From a virus, in the IMG/VR virus record IMGVR_UViG_3300045303_000036, positions 1 to 42,018 of that record: 42,018 nucleotides of DNA, one strand, 5' to 3'. Position 1 is the stretch's first letter. Each line of letters begins with the position of its first letter. Made by a program: the position numbers and the translations under genes. Positions 7,873 to 15,573 of the stretch are shown in pieces. Below the pieces are notes generated by a model. It was not told where the DNA came from, made no database searches, and was given only the letters and a program-made list of their open reading frames with translations.

Positions 7873-10247
7873 TGGTTAGCCGTGGGATAAGGCTTCATTG
7901 CCGCCTGCTTCTCCTTGAACAATTGCCCGCGCTCGGCCATCTGCCGCTTCGACGCCATGTCGGCCGATCGGTTCTGCGCGTCCACCTGCTTCTGTTCCGC
8001 CATCTGCGTGTGCAACTGCATCTTCTGCTGGCCCTCGACCAGCTTCTGCTCGTGCTGCTGCGCATCGAACTGCGCCTTTACCTGAAGGTGGCCCATCTTG
8101 GCCTCCTCGAGCCGGCGCTTGCTCTCGGCCTCGAACATCGCGACGCGCTGCTCGCCCTGCAGTTTTGCAGCCTCCTGCGCGCCCTGCTGCTGCAGCTTCG
8201 TCATTTCCAACTGCGCCTTGCCGTCGGCCTCGGCCTTCTGCGCCTCGAGCTTCTTCATCTCGATCTGCGCCGTGGTGTCGAGCTTCTTCTGCTCGGCCTC
8301 CAGCTTCGGGTCGGGCTTGCCGATCCGCTGGCTCGCCATCATCTCGACCTGCTCGACCAGGTTGTCGATCGAGCCGTCCAGCGTGCGGCCAACCCGGAAC
8401 GGCGCCACCGAGAACTTCAGCAACTCGCCGCAGAACTCGGCAGAACCCGGCTGCGCCGCGATCAACGCACCCAACTGCGGCAGCAACTGCGCCATCATGC
8501 CCATGAACTCGCCGCGGCGCTGCTTCTCGGCGTTCTCGTCGGCCTGGATGGTCGAGTCGGTCTCGATGTCGAGCACGAACGCCGTGGTGCGGTAGTCGCG
8601 CAGAAACTCCTCGATCAGCTCCTGCGTCGGCTTGTTCTGCTCGTCCTCGATGTTGCCCTTGAGCTGCGTGTACTGCTGCTGCAGCTCCTGCATCTGCTGC
8701 GGGTTGCCCTGCACCGCCATGGCCTGCGCCTGGGGTGCGGCTTGCGCCTGCTGCATCTGCTGCATGGCCTGCTGCTGGATCATCTGCAACTGCTGCGCCA
8801 TGGCAAACATCTTCTGCTGCTGCTCGGCCTGCGTCGGGATCTCCATCTGCGACATCTGCAACAGCGTGCCGAAGTCGAAGTCGCTGCACATGATCTCGGC
8901 AATGATCTCCTCGAGGTCTCGCGCGACGCGCACCATCTCGCCCTGCTTGTCGCGGATGCGCACTGAGCCAAACTGCGACTTCAACTGCTGCGCGCCCAGC
9001 GTCTCGGACGGATCGGTCGAGCCGCGCATGATGTCGCTCAGACCCATGATCTGGTAGATGTCTTCGATGATCTGCTTGCGCACCGCTATCACCGCCGTGA
9101 TCGTGTTGGCGATCATGTCGATCGGCATCCAGATGATGACTTCCTTGCTGCCGCCGAACGCCGCCCAATTGCTGATCGGCACGAGCACGCGCCCGGGCGA
9201 CTTCATCTTCACCGCAGCCTGCACGGCGTCGCTGATCTCGGCTGAGCCCGCCGGATAGAAGCCCTTCACCTCGAGGTACTGCGCAAGCGCGTGCAGCCGC
9301 CCCGTCAAGGTGTGCACCTCGTCGAGCTGGTCCTTGTATTGCAGTACGTCAGGAACGGGGATCAGGCTGCCCGGCTGCGTGGCGCTGTACGCCGGCATGG
9401 GGCACGGGAAGAAGTTGTTGAGCTTGGCAAGCTCGCTCGGCTCGGCGCTGTCGAGCACGTCCTCGCAGCCCTCGGCAACCCAGACAACCTTGTTCAAGCC
9501 GCGATGCCAGATCTCCCAGAACTGCGCCCGCTCGCGGTTGTCGCTGCCGCCTATTTCCTGAAGGTCCTTGTCAACCTTGTACTCGGCCTTGGTGTACTCG
9601 TCGTCGCTGTACTTGCTGAACCGCGCCTTGGCCTGCGCCCGCGTCATGTAGCTCGCGGCCGCAACCCACGTCACCTCACGCCAGTTGCGCGACAGGCTGT
9701 GCAAAAAGTCCTTGCGGCCCTTGTGATCGACGCAGACGTATTCCGACTTGTCGCGGTCCTTGTCGGCCGGCTCGTACCGGCACCACGCTACGCCGCGGCC
9801 GGTGGTGGCCAGATCGTCGCGCACCAGCTTGAGCAGATCGTCAATGCGCGTCAGATCGAACGCCACCACGGAACACCGCTCCAGCAACTCGCTGGTGGTT
9901 TGGTAAAGCGGCCGCCTGTCCTTGAACTTCGGCACCACCACCGGCACCGGCGGCTTGGCGTAGATGCTGGGCTTGAGGATCTCTAAATTGGCCCAGAACA
10001 GGTTGAACTGGCGATCGCGTTCTAACGAACGCAGGAAGCTAAGGTTGGCATACATCCGCTCGATGTTGTCGCAACTCTCGTTCCACTCCTGGAAAGCCTT
10101 CTCGGACTCGTCCAGCATGTTGAGCCAGGCTTTCGCCTTCTCGGGCTCCATGGCCGGGTTGTATTCGCTATCAGCCGCGCGCTCGTCTTCGCCTGTCGGG
10201 GCCAGTTCTTCCTCAGCCGGCTCCAGGCTTCTGTCCTCGTCCGCCAT
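7869..10247 (-). CDS. Portal protein, 792 aa
   Basis: This is the head-vertex ring through which DNA is packaged and ejected. Length, place two genes after the terminase, and sequence pieces fit podovirus-type portals: FWANLEILKPSIYAKPPVP near residue 85, LVRDDLATTGRGVAWCRYE, and an LPDVLQYKD-like segment. The C-terminal 300 residues are unusual: a Gln/Met/Ala-rich stretch (about 460-540) and a long Lys/Glu/Ala/Gln-rich coiled coil (about 650-780). This could form the barrel/crown that projects into the head. The start is 6 bases after the preceding stop, and the stop overlaps the oxygenase start (ATGA). Confidence 0.85.
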   Translation of the reverse strand: MADEDRSLEPAEEELAPTGEDERAADSEYNPAMEPEKAKAWLNMLDESEKAFQEWNESCDNIERMYANLSFLRSLERDRQFNLFWANLEILKPSIYAKPPVPVVVPKFKDRRPLYQTTSELLERCSVVAFDLTRIDDLLKLVRDDLATTGRGVAWCRYEPADKDRDKSEYVCVDHKGRKDFLHSLSRNWREVTWVAAASYMTRAQAKARFSKYSDDEYTKAEYKVDKDLQEIGGSDNRERAQFWEIWHRGLNKVVWVAEGCEDVLDSAEPSELAKLNNFFPCPMPAYSATQPGSLIPVPDVLQYKDQLDEVHTLTGRLHALAQYLEVKGFYPAGSAEISDAVQAAVKMKSPGRVLVPISNWAAFGGSKEVIIWMPIDMIANTITAVIAVRKQIIEDIYQIMGLSDIMRGSTDPSETLGAQQLKSQFGSVRIRDKQGEMVRVARDLEEIIAEIMCSDFDFGTLLQMSQMEIPTQAEQQQKMFAMAQQLQMIQQQAMQQMQQAQAAPQAQAMAVQGNPQQMQELQQQYTQLKGNIEDEQNKPTQELIEEFLRDYRTTAFVLDIETDSTIQADENAEKQRRGEFMGMMAQLLPQLGALIAAQPGSAEFCGELLKFSVAPFRVGRTLDGSIDNLVEQVEMMASQRIGKPDPKLEAEQKKLDTTAQIEMKKLEAQKAEADGKAQLEMTKLQQQGAQEAAKLQGEQRVAMFEAESKRRLEEAKMGHLQVKAQFDAQQHEQKLVEGQQKMQLHTQMAEQKQVDAQNRSADMASKRQMAERGQLFKEKQAAMKPYPTANQ

Positions 10248-10253
10248 ATTCCC

Positions 10254-10487
10254 TCACCGGGTTGAGCTACGCTCTTCCGGTGTTGACGCGGGCTGGTGAA
10301 TTGGTTGCCCATTCTGGGCCAATTGCGGGGCCGGCTCAACAGGCGCCGCGGAGCTAAGTGCGTCCAGGCGCTCGGCCGCCACCTTGAGCATGTCCGACAT
10401 CTGGCGCGATCGCGGCTCGATGTTCTGCGCCATGCGGCGCATCGCGGCGATCATGTCCTGGTCGTACTTGCGCTGTGCTGGCGTCAT
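10254..10487 (-). CDS. Small protein between homing endonuclease and portal, 77 aa
   Basis: Reads MTPAQRKYDQDMIAAMRR, then a helical Met/Arg/Ala-rich segment, then a Pro/Gln-rich tail. The start at 10487 lies 13 bases after the homing endonuclease stop; an in-frame ATG at 10523 inside that gene is the alternative. Six bases separate its stop from the portal start. No family recognised. Small helical genes of this kind often sit between terminase and portal and may help portal or head assembly, which is inference. Confidence 0.55.
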   Translation of the reverse strand: MTPAQRKYDQDMIAAMRRMAQNIEPRSRQMSDMLKVAAERLDALSSAAPVEPAPQLAQNGQPIHQPASTPEERSSTR

Positions 10488-10500
10488 GTCCGCAGCCCCG

Positions 10501-10974
10501 TCAGAAATTAGAGAACGCCCCATGATACTCTTTGTGCGCCTTAACGTAAGCCGCACGCGCTTCCTCCGCTGAGGGAAACGAACCAAGATATTTCTTAACC
10601 CCATTGATGCCGATCTCGGCCTGAAAATACTTGCCGCGCAGAACGCGAACGCCATTGGGAAGCCCGTCCCGGTTTGCGTTGTTGTGCGACCGTGTCGCCT
10701 CGCGCAAATTAACAAGCCTGTTGTCGCCCTTGTCCCGGTTGATGTGATCAACCTCTTTGGGCCAATGCCCGTGTTGCATCGCCCAAGCAATGCGATGCGC
10801 CCCGATCAGTCGATCATCAACACGCACCTTAATGTAACCGCATGGGTCACGTCCGCCTGCGACCATCCCAGCCTTCAGCCGGTTTCCATATCGCCCACGA
10901 TCAACGCGCCAACGCAGGACGCCAGTATCCGGCTCGTAAACCAGCAATTCATGCAGCCTCTCGATGGAGATCAC
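10501..10974 (-). CDS. HNH homing endonuclease with AP2 DNA-binding domain, 157 aa
   Basis: The N-terminal part has the phage HNH_3 pattern: YEPDTGVLRW, then GAHRIAWAMQHG, then VDHINRDKGDNRLVNLREAT with catalytic His77 and Asn residues near 85 and 98-99. Residues about 105-150 (GVRVLRGKYFQAEIG...LGSFPSAEEARAAY) are an AP2/ERF-type DNA-binding domain. I chose the GTG at 10974 because it overlaps the terminase stop as GTGA and has GAGAGGA upstream. An ATG further upstream would add 17 residues of antisense-like sequence within terL. Free-standing HNH genes spread by cutting intact copies of their site, and insertion between terminase and portal is a typical home. It appears intact. Confidence 0.85.
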   Translation of the reverse strand: MISIERLHELLVYEPDTGVLRWRVDRGRYGNRLKAGMVAGGRDPCGYIKVRVDDRLIGAHRIAWAMQHGHWPKEVDHINRDKGDNRLVNLREATRSHNNANRDGLPNGVRVLRGKYFQAEIGINGVKKYLGSFPSAEEARAAYVKAHKEYHGAFSNF

Positions 10975-12344
10975 AGTCGCAGTCCTCTCATGTCTCGCTC
11001 GTCTGTCGGCGGTGGAATTACCCAAGCCCCAGGCTCGATCTTCGTCTCAATTGGCTGCCTTGGAATGTTACGCCATGCTAGGGACAAATACCTAAATGCG
11101 TCTGCGGGATGACTCGTCCAGTCATGTACCGCTGTCGCCTGAAAGGACTTTGTCTCGTCTTTCCATTCTCTTCTATATTGTTCTAACGCGCTAATACCTT
11201 GTTCCTCACACCTAGGGTGAAACACGCACAACGGCAGCGTGCGCCGCACCGCGTTGATCCCGTCAGCAATAGAAGCCATAGGCACCAGGAATGGCTTAAG
11301 CCCAAGAGCCTGCATCGTCTCAACACGCGTCCTACCCGAGCCCCACTCCTTGATCTTAGCGTCGTGCGGTACGAAGTCCGTGCCGTGCTTCCATCCATGC
11401 AGCAGCTCCCGCTTCTTGATCTCCTCGGCGTAGTGCTCGACGCCGGCCCCGCTCGAGGAGTAGCAGTCGAGCACGAAGAGCTGCGCGCCGACAACCTGAA
11501 ACCACCATATGCTGGTGTCGTCCGTCACGCCGAGATCCCATGCGCGGTGCACATACTGATCCGGCAGCGCCTCGATCGCGTCGACGCGGCCCTCGGCGCG
11601 CACGTTGGCCATTTCGAGCGAGTAGAACGCGCCCAGGATCGCCGCCTGGAAGTCGCAGAAATATTCCTGCCTGTATTGAGCTCGGCCTACGTCCTCACCG
11701 TACAGCGCCGTATACTCGGCGAGCGCCTCGGCGAGAGCGTCGTCACTTAGCGCCTCCGTGTCACTCGCCGTCTTCAATTCAGCAAACCAGTCCTTCGACT
11801 GCGAGGCGTGCTGGAACAGAGTGAATGCGTGGTTGCGGCCACGCGGCGTGGTGATGAATGCGGCCCAGCCGTTGTTCTCCTCGAGCATCGGGCGGTGATA
11901 CGCCCACGCACTCGGGTTCGCCAGCGCCCACTCGCTGTAGACGATGCCGGCGGCGCCGCTGCCGACTGTGGTGTCGTACCTGTCGCTGCCAATGCACTGC
12001 CAGGTCGAGCCGTTCTTGAAACGAATGAACATCTCGCTGTCGTTGGTATTAGCGCGCAGTGCCAGTGGGAACGCTTCATCGATGCGGCGCTTGCCGGTGT
12101 GCGGGTTGATCGCTGTCCAGATCGCTTTTCGGCTCTGTGCATACTCTGGAGTGCAATGCCAGTAATTACCCACACGATCCACGTTCGCCGATAACGCAGT
12201 ATGATGTAGACAAACATCGTCCTTGCCAGCGCGACGATGCCAGACCGCCATCGCACGTTTGCCTCCGTTGCGCAGATATTTCCACAGTTCGATCTGGTGC
12301 GGCCGCGGCGTCCACTCGTTGTTGGGCAGACGCACACGGATCAT
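10971..12344 (-). CDS. terL: Terminase large subunit, 457 aa
   Basis: ATP-driven DNA packaging motor and headful nuclease. Walker A-like HRRAGKDD is at 36-43, Walker B IVYSE at about 134-138 and the coupling motif TTPRGR at 165-170. The RNase H-like nuclease half has acidic residues Asp270 (AWDLGVTDDTS), Asp293 (VLDCYS) and Asp415 (SHPADAFRY). Length is normal. The start overlaps the previous gene as ATGA and the stop overlaps the homing endonuclease start as GTGA. The packaging mode (cos or pac) cannot be decided from the sequence. Confidence 0.93.
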   Translation of the reverse strand: MIRVRLPNNEWTPRPHQIELWKYLRNGGKRAMAVWHRRAGKDDVCLHHTALSANVDRVGNYWHCTPEYAQSRKAIWTAINPHTGKRRIDEAFPLALRANTNDSEMFIRFKNGSTWQCIGSDRYDTTVGSGAAGIVYSEWALANPSAWAYHRPMLEENNGWAAFITTPRGRNHAFTLFQHASQSKDWFAELKTASDTEALSDDALAEALAEYTALYGEDVGRAQYRQEYFCDFQAAILGAFYSLEMANVRAEGRVDAIEALPDQYVHRAWDLGVTDDTSIWWFQVVGAQLFVLDCYSSSGAGVEHYAEEIKKRELLHGWKHGTDFVPHDAKIKEWGSGRTRVETMQALGLKPFLVPMASIADGINAVRRTLPLCVFHPRCEEQGISALEQYRREWKDETKSFQATAVHDWTSHPADAFRYLSLAWRNIPRQPIETKIEPGAWVIPPPTDERDMRGLRL

Positions 12345-12571
12345 TTCTTGCCCTCAGTGATAACGCGCACGGTGATCTCGATCGCGCCCTCGCCGTCCTC
12401 GCCGGTTACTGGCTGCGCTGGGCGGCCCCAGCCGCGTTCCCACAGCATGCTAATTGCCCGCACGCGCGTGTCCTCGCTTGTGCTGTTCTGTGCAATGCCA
12501 CCGACAATGCGAACTGTCTCGGCCGTGTAAGCCCGGCATAACGACCGAATATCTGCATTAGTCTTAGCCAC
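12341..12571 (-). CDS. Small protein in terminase-small-subunit position, 76 aa
   Basis: Starts at a GTG directly abutting the previous stop (TAA-GTG) and overlaps terL as ATGA. The sequence (DIRSLCRAYTAETVRIVGG, then VRAISMLWERGWGRP) looks like two or three helices followed by a short acidic tail. Its place immediately upstream of terL and its helical DNA-binding look suggest the small terminase subunit. It is shorter than most, and a clear helix-turn-helix is not evident. Treat the role as inference. Confidence 0.55.
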   Translation of the reverse strand: MAKTNADIRSLCRAYTAETVRIVGGIAQNSTSEDTRVRAISMLWERGWGRPAQPVTGEDGEGAIEITVRVITEGKK

Positions 12572-12772
12572 TTAGCTAAGGGGGGCCTCCCCCTCCTCCT
12601 TCAATTCCGCAATTGCCTCTGCGAATTTGAGATCGATCTCGTGTTGCAGCCTTGCAAGTCTAGCGCTGAAGGACAGGAACAGGTCCGCGAGAAGCTTTTC
12701 GCATTCGGCGCGCACGGCCTGGTCGCCGGCTTCCATGGGACTGTCGATGATCGGGATCATCTTGGCTGTCAT
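12572..12772 (-). CDS. Small helical protein, 66 aa
   Basis: Overlaps the preceding gene as ATGA and abuts the following GTG. The sequence is mostly one amphipathic helix (LFLSFSARLARLQHEIDLKF, EAIAELKEEGE), a coiled-coil-like profile. No family is recognised. Its location just before the terminase genes would suit a packaging accessory or an early small protein. Confidence 0.5.
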   Translation of the reverse strand: MTAKMIPIIDSPMEAGDQAVRAECEKLLADLFLSFSARLARLQHEIDLKFAEAIAELKEEGEAPLS

Positions 12773-12972
12773 GGCGCGACATGCTTGCGCTGTTTGCGCT
12801 TGCCCCAGCCGCGTCGCCTGATGATCTCATGCGTCATTTCGAGCGGTTCGCCGGCAAGACCTTCCCATCCGGGGCGCTTCATCCAGTATTTGACGCGAGT
12901 TTCAAAGTCAGTGTGTTTCATCCAGTCTTGGATGCTTTCCAGGCTGCGCATGTCTGGCTGCTTCTTATTCAT
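12769..12972 (-). CDS. Small basic protein, 67 aa
   Basis: Reads MNKKQPDMRSLESIQDWMKH, then TRVKYWMKRPGWEGL and a very basic end (RRRGWGKRKQRKH). Rich in Trp, Lys and Arg, so nucleic-acid contact is possible but unproven. Start 12972 was preferred to an upstream in-frame ATG at 13041 because the extra residues are non-protein-like. About 90 bases separate it from the previous gene, one of the few real gaps in the leftward operon. That gap holds an inverted repeat at 12995-13031. The stop overlaps the next gene as ATGA. Confidence 0.55.
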   Translation of the reverse strand: MNKKQPDMRSLESIQDWMKHTDFETRVKYWMKRPGWEGLAGEPLEMTHEIIRRRGWGKRKQRKHVAP

Positions 12973-12994
12973 CGTGCCCCTGCGAACGCAGAAA

Positions 12995-13031
12995 GGGCGC
13001 GCACCTTTCCGCCAAGGACAAATACGCGCCC
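12995..13031 (-). other. Inverted repeat upstream of gene 12972
   Basis: A perfect 7-base inverted repeat (GGGCGCG / CGCGCCC, 12995-13001 with 13025-13031) and a 23-base loop lie in the gap between two leftward genes. On the leftward strand it is followed by only TTTCTG, so as a terminator it would be weak. It could instead modulate the downstream start or be chance in GC-rich DNA. Confidence 0.3.
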
Positions 13032-13062
13032 CCCTGCACACCGTCCAGGCGCGAACGGCGGA

Positions 13063-13296
13063 CTAGTCATTTTTTCCTGACAGGAGCACATCGAATGCCC
13101 TGTCCTCCATCTCTTCCCGCGAAAGAACAACGCACCTCAAACGTCCGACACCGGCAATATCTTCCAACGCCATGCGAAGCCGTTCGATCTCGTCGGCGGC
13201 CTCGAGAACATCTGCGTGCCAGCCAACGTCATCATAGTCATCAGCTATCCAACGCAGCCGCTTAACGATATCGGCCTCTTTATCGGCCTCTTTCAC
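13063..13296 (-). CDS. Small helical protein with EAADEIERLR motif, 77 aa
   Basis: The GTG at 13296 overlaps the upstream stop as GTGA, the coupling style used repeatedly here. An ATG at 13323 would add nine residues and overlap by 31 bases. The core (LRWIADDYDD, VLEAADEIERLRMALEDI) resembles short phage proteins that share the 'AADEIERLR' helix. A related motif appears in the rightward gene at 23098-23328. Function unknown. Confidence 0.55.
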   Translation of the reverse strand: MKEADKEADIVKRLRWIADDYDDVGWHADVLEAADEIERLRMALEDIAGVGRLRCVVLSREEMEDRAFDVLLSGKND

Positions 13297-13637
13297 CCTT
13301 TGAACTCGATCTGGCTGTGCCATTTGTCGATGGTTTCGTTCAGCATGGCGGCGGCGTGGAATGCTCCGTTCGAGATATTAACATGGCGATCGATCTCGGC
13401 GTAGAGCCTTTCTTCGTTGTCGGCGAGGTAGCCGTCCATTTTCTGCAGCGCCTCGAACAGGCTGTGCAGCTTGGCGCGGCTGTCGGTGGTGGTGCGGGCG
13501 ATAATGCTTTTTGTGTGCTGGGCGATGGCGTGCGCCACCCGGTCCGGCGTTACGTCATTGTTGACGCGGGCAACCAATTCGGTGACGGCGATCTCGACGT
13601 TCTTGATCAGGTCGGCTTCGGTGGTGGCGGTGTCCAT
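13293..13637 (-). CDS. Hypothetical protein, 114 aa
   Basis: Start 13637 has a clear GGAGG ribosome site four bases upstream. An earlier in-frame ATG at 13676 would read through that site. The protein is mainly helical (TEADLIKNVEIAVTELVARV, SLFEALQKMDGYLADNEERL) and acidic. No motif recognised. The 95 bases between it and the DUF1376 gene hold no gene that I can see. Its stop overlaps the next GTG. Confidence 0.55.
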   Translation of the reverse strand: MDTATTEADLIKNVEIAVTELVARVNNDVTPDRVAHAIAQHTKSIIARTTTDSRAKLHSLFEALQKMDGYLADNEERLYAEIDRHVNISNGAFHAAAMLNETIDKWHSQIEFKG

Positions 13638-13732
13638 TGGTCCTCCGTTTGCTTTTCTCGGTTGTCCGCTTGGCAATTGGCACGATATTTGCGCTTAAGC
13701 TTACTTACTTTGTGAAGGTGTCGCCCTTTTGC

Positions 13733-14125
13733 TTAGCTTTTGGTGAAGCTTTTGCTTGGGTTTTGGTGCGCCGCAATAAAGCGTTCGACATTGTTTCGGC
13801 CCCGACTTATTCTCCCTCCCTTGGCACCGTAAACCGCACGCTTCAATTTGAGATCATTGGCTTTTTTCAACTCGCGATCTATCCGCGCATGTCGCCATTC
13901 CGGCCCAGAAAACATCGCCTGCAGTTTTGGCTTGATGCGACTCCATTGGCGCCCACCTAGGCAACAAATTGTTGCCAACCCACGATCGTCGATCGGCAAC
14001 GAGCCCTTTTGCCAGTATTCCATGATCAGCAAGAGGTAGGCGCCATGCTGCAACGTCGTGAGGTGGCGCGTATCAGCGAGGTAGTCGGCGACGTAGAGCG
14101 GCATCCAGATTGGGCGTGAGGTCAT
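13733..14125 (-). CDS. DUF1376 replication-associated protein, 130 aa
   Basis: RPIWMPLYVADYLADTRHL and HGAYLLLIMEYW are the signature of DUF1376, a domain found at the N-terminus of phage replication-initiation (O-like) proteins. RQWSRIKPKLQAMF follows, then a Lys/Arg-rich tail that could bind DNA. Length is short: only the DUF1376 domain plus a basic tail, with no helicase-loader or ATPase part. Starts ATGA-overlapped with the HNH-fused DUF1376 gene directly upstream, so the two are probably made together. A rare GANTC site (14129-14133) sits just before its start. Confidence 0.8.
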   Translation of the reverse strand: MTSRPIWMPLYVADYLADTRHLTTLQHGAYLLLIMEYWQKGSLPIDDRGLATICCLGGRQWSRIKPKLQAMFSGPEWRHARIDRELKKANDLKLKRAVYGAKGGRISRGRNNVERFIAAHQNPSKSFTKS

Positions 14126-14673
14126 GGTGACTCCTCGCCGGTTGCATCATGAATATCTTGGTGGCAATTGCGACACACCGAAACCAGATCGTCCAAATGT
14201 TCATGAAATATCCGGACATACGTCAGGTGATGCACTTCGGTTGCATCATTTCCGCACCGACATTTGAAACGATCGCGCGTTAGAATTTCACGGCGTTTTT
14301 CCTGCCATTCTTCGGATGCCAAATAGTCCTGATAATCCTGTTTCCGTTTCGTCGTGCCGATCGCTTTGAATTTTGAACGCCTGATCAACTTTTGGATATT
14401 CGCAACCTCGCGGTCGGCCCGCTCGTTGCGGAGGCAACCGTTGTCAACGTATAGCTTGCCGAGATCGAGTAGCCTGGCCTTGAGCCGACGCCAGCGTTGG
14501 ATATTACAGCCAAGCTCGCTACAGATAGCGCGCGCGTCATCCTCCAGCGCGCCGTCGTGTACGTAGATCAGATCAAGGATCGTGTTGTAAGCGCCGGTTT
14601 CCTCGAGCGTCAGGCCCATCATGCCGATCAGGGCTGCCCGCGGGTCGCGCTTGTACCATTTCAGGGTGCCCAT
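14122..14673 (-). CDS. DUF1376 protein fused to an HNH endonuclease domain, 183 aa
   Basis: Residues 4-90 are a DUF1376 domain (LKWYKRDPRAALIGM, GAYNTILDLIYVHDGAL, WRRLKARLLDLGKLY). Residues 118-176 are an HNH nuclease: EEWQEKRREILTRDRF, a Cys138-x-Cys140 knuckle, His148-His149 and Cys167-x2-Cys170-His171. The start at 14673 shares one base with the preceding stop (TGATG). A frame opening at 14886 lies within the upstream gene and is not used. The fusion joins a replication-initiation-type module with a nicking or cutting module. It may have arisen by capture of a homing HNH domain or may have a real nuclease role in replication (inference). Confidence 0.75.
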   Translation of the reverse strand: MGTLKWYKRDPRAALIGMMGLTLEETGAYNTILDLIYVHDGALEDDARAICSELGCNIQRWRRLKARLLDLGKLYVDNGCLRNERADREVANIQKLIRRSKFKAIGTTKRKQDYQDYLASEEWQEKRREILTRDRFKCRCGNDATEVHHLTYVRIFHEHLDDLVSVCRNCHQDIHDATGEESP

Positions 14674-15218
14674 CACGCCACCGCCGCGTTTGCCGTAACC
14701 AATGTTGGCCAAACCCGGACATTCGCCTCGACTTCGTGGATCGGGACGAGGCGGCACTCGGATCGGTTGATCTGTTCTGTGACCGTGGCCGGCCAGCTCT
14801 CGTGCCGCAGCCAGAACCATTCCTTGAGTGTGGGAAAGTCGATCAGGTAGCAGTTCAGTGCGGTTTCGGACTTGTTGGCGAAGCAATACAGCAGGTAGTC
14901 GGCCTCGCCGTATTTCATCCAGCCGTCCTTCTCGCGGCCCGGCACCGTGCAGCTCCTGGTTTCGAGCGCGAATGCGGAATAAGGCTCGGTGCGGTATTTT
15001 GGCCAGCGGACGATCTTCTCCTCGACGCAGACCGCGGCGCCGTTGCGGCCCTGCACGATCGTATCGACCGCATATTGCCGCTGCAGCTTCGAAGCGAGCT
15101 TGCCCTTGTCGATGAACACGTAGCGGCCGGCGACGGCGTAGCTTTCGTAGAAGACCGGCGCGAGAATTTTGTCGCGCATCCCCCTCTGCCAGACATCGTC
15201 GCGGACAAATTCATTCAT
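14673..15218 (-). CDS. Possible PD-(D/E)XK-fold protein, 181 aa
   Basis: Asp52 (YAVDTIV), then the Glu66-Glu67-Lys68 cluster in a predicted strand (AAVCVEEKIVRW) has the D...ExK spacing of PD-(D/E)XK nucleases. A later LETRSC segment (Glu86) and YGEADYLLYCF suit the rest of the fold. I do not recognise the family by name, so the nuclease assignment is only suggestive. The start overlaps the XRE gene's stop by 8 bases. It lies between a DNA-binding regulator and the replication proteins, so a role in DNA processing or host takeover is plausible. Confidence 0.45.
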   Translation of the reverse strand: MNEFVRDDVWQRGMRDKILAPVFYESYAVAGRYVFIDKGKLASKLQRQYAVDTIVQGRNGAAVCVEEKIVRWPKYRTEPYSAFALETRSCTVPGREKDGWMKYGEADYLLYCFANKSETALNCYLIDFPTLKEWFWLRHESWPATVTEQINRSECRLVPIHEVEANVRVWPTLVTANAAVA

Positions 15219-15558
15219 TCGGCCGCCGCTCCACGATCTTGAGCTCGTAGCCGAGCGCGTTGAGCGCGGCCTCGAAATTGGTCAGGCTTGGTGCACTGCG
15301 ATAGCGCCAGTCGCTGATGGTCTGCGGCGCGACGCCGCTCTCCAGCGCGATCTCGGTCAGCGTCACTTGCCGGGCATTGGCAATGCGAATGAGCCGCCGC
15401 ACCAGCGGGTGGGCCTTCGGTGGAATGGGTATCTTGCCGCGCCAGCGCGTGCCGAGCCGGTTGCCGGGCCCCACAACAGCCGCGCCGGCACTGGAAGTTT
15501 CCAATACCGGCGCGCTGCATGTCTCCGAACGCAAAACCGATACGGAAAGCCGAGCCAT
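15211..15558 (-). CDS. XRE-family helix-turn-helix protein, 115 aa
   Basis: The C-terminal half (about 52-108) is a helix-turn-helix of the XRE/Cro type: LIRIANARQVTLTEIALESG, then VAPQTISDWRY as recognition helix, then NFEAALNALGYEL. The first 50 residues are unstructured and basic (GTRWRGKIPIPPKAH). A GGGGAT ribosome site precedes ATG 15558. It lies 15 bases after the GcrA homologue and overlaps the following gene. It is probably a second regulator of lytic genes; its target site is not evident. Confidence 0.7.
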   Translation of the reverse strand: MARLSVSVLRSETCSAPVLETSSAGAAVVGPGNRLGTRWRGKIPIPPKAHPLVRRLIRIANARQVTLTEIALESGVAPQTISDWRYRSAPSLTNFEAALNALGYELKIVERRPNE

Positions 15559-15573
15559 GAAGATCCCCGAGAA

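Noticed and set aside
7830-8966. Long rightward frame of 378 codons
   Set aside because: Antisense to the portal gene. Its Leu/Arg/His-rich repetitive composition is what the complement of the Gln-rich coiled coil gives.
14674-14886. N-terminal extension of the DUF1376-HNH gene
   Set aside because: The extra residues are Arg/Pro-rich and overlap the upstream gene. The TGATG junction at 14673 marks the real start.
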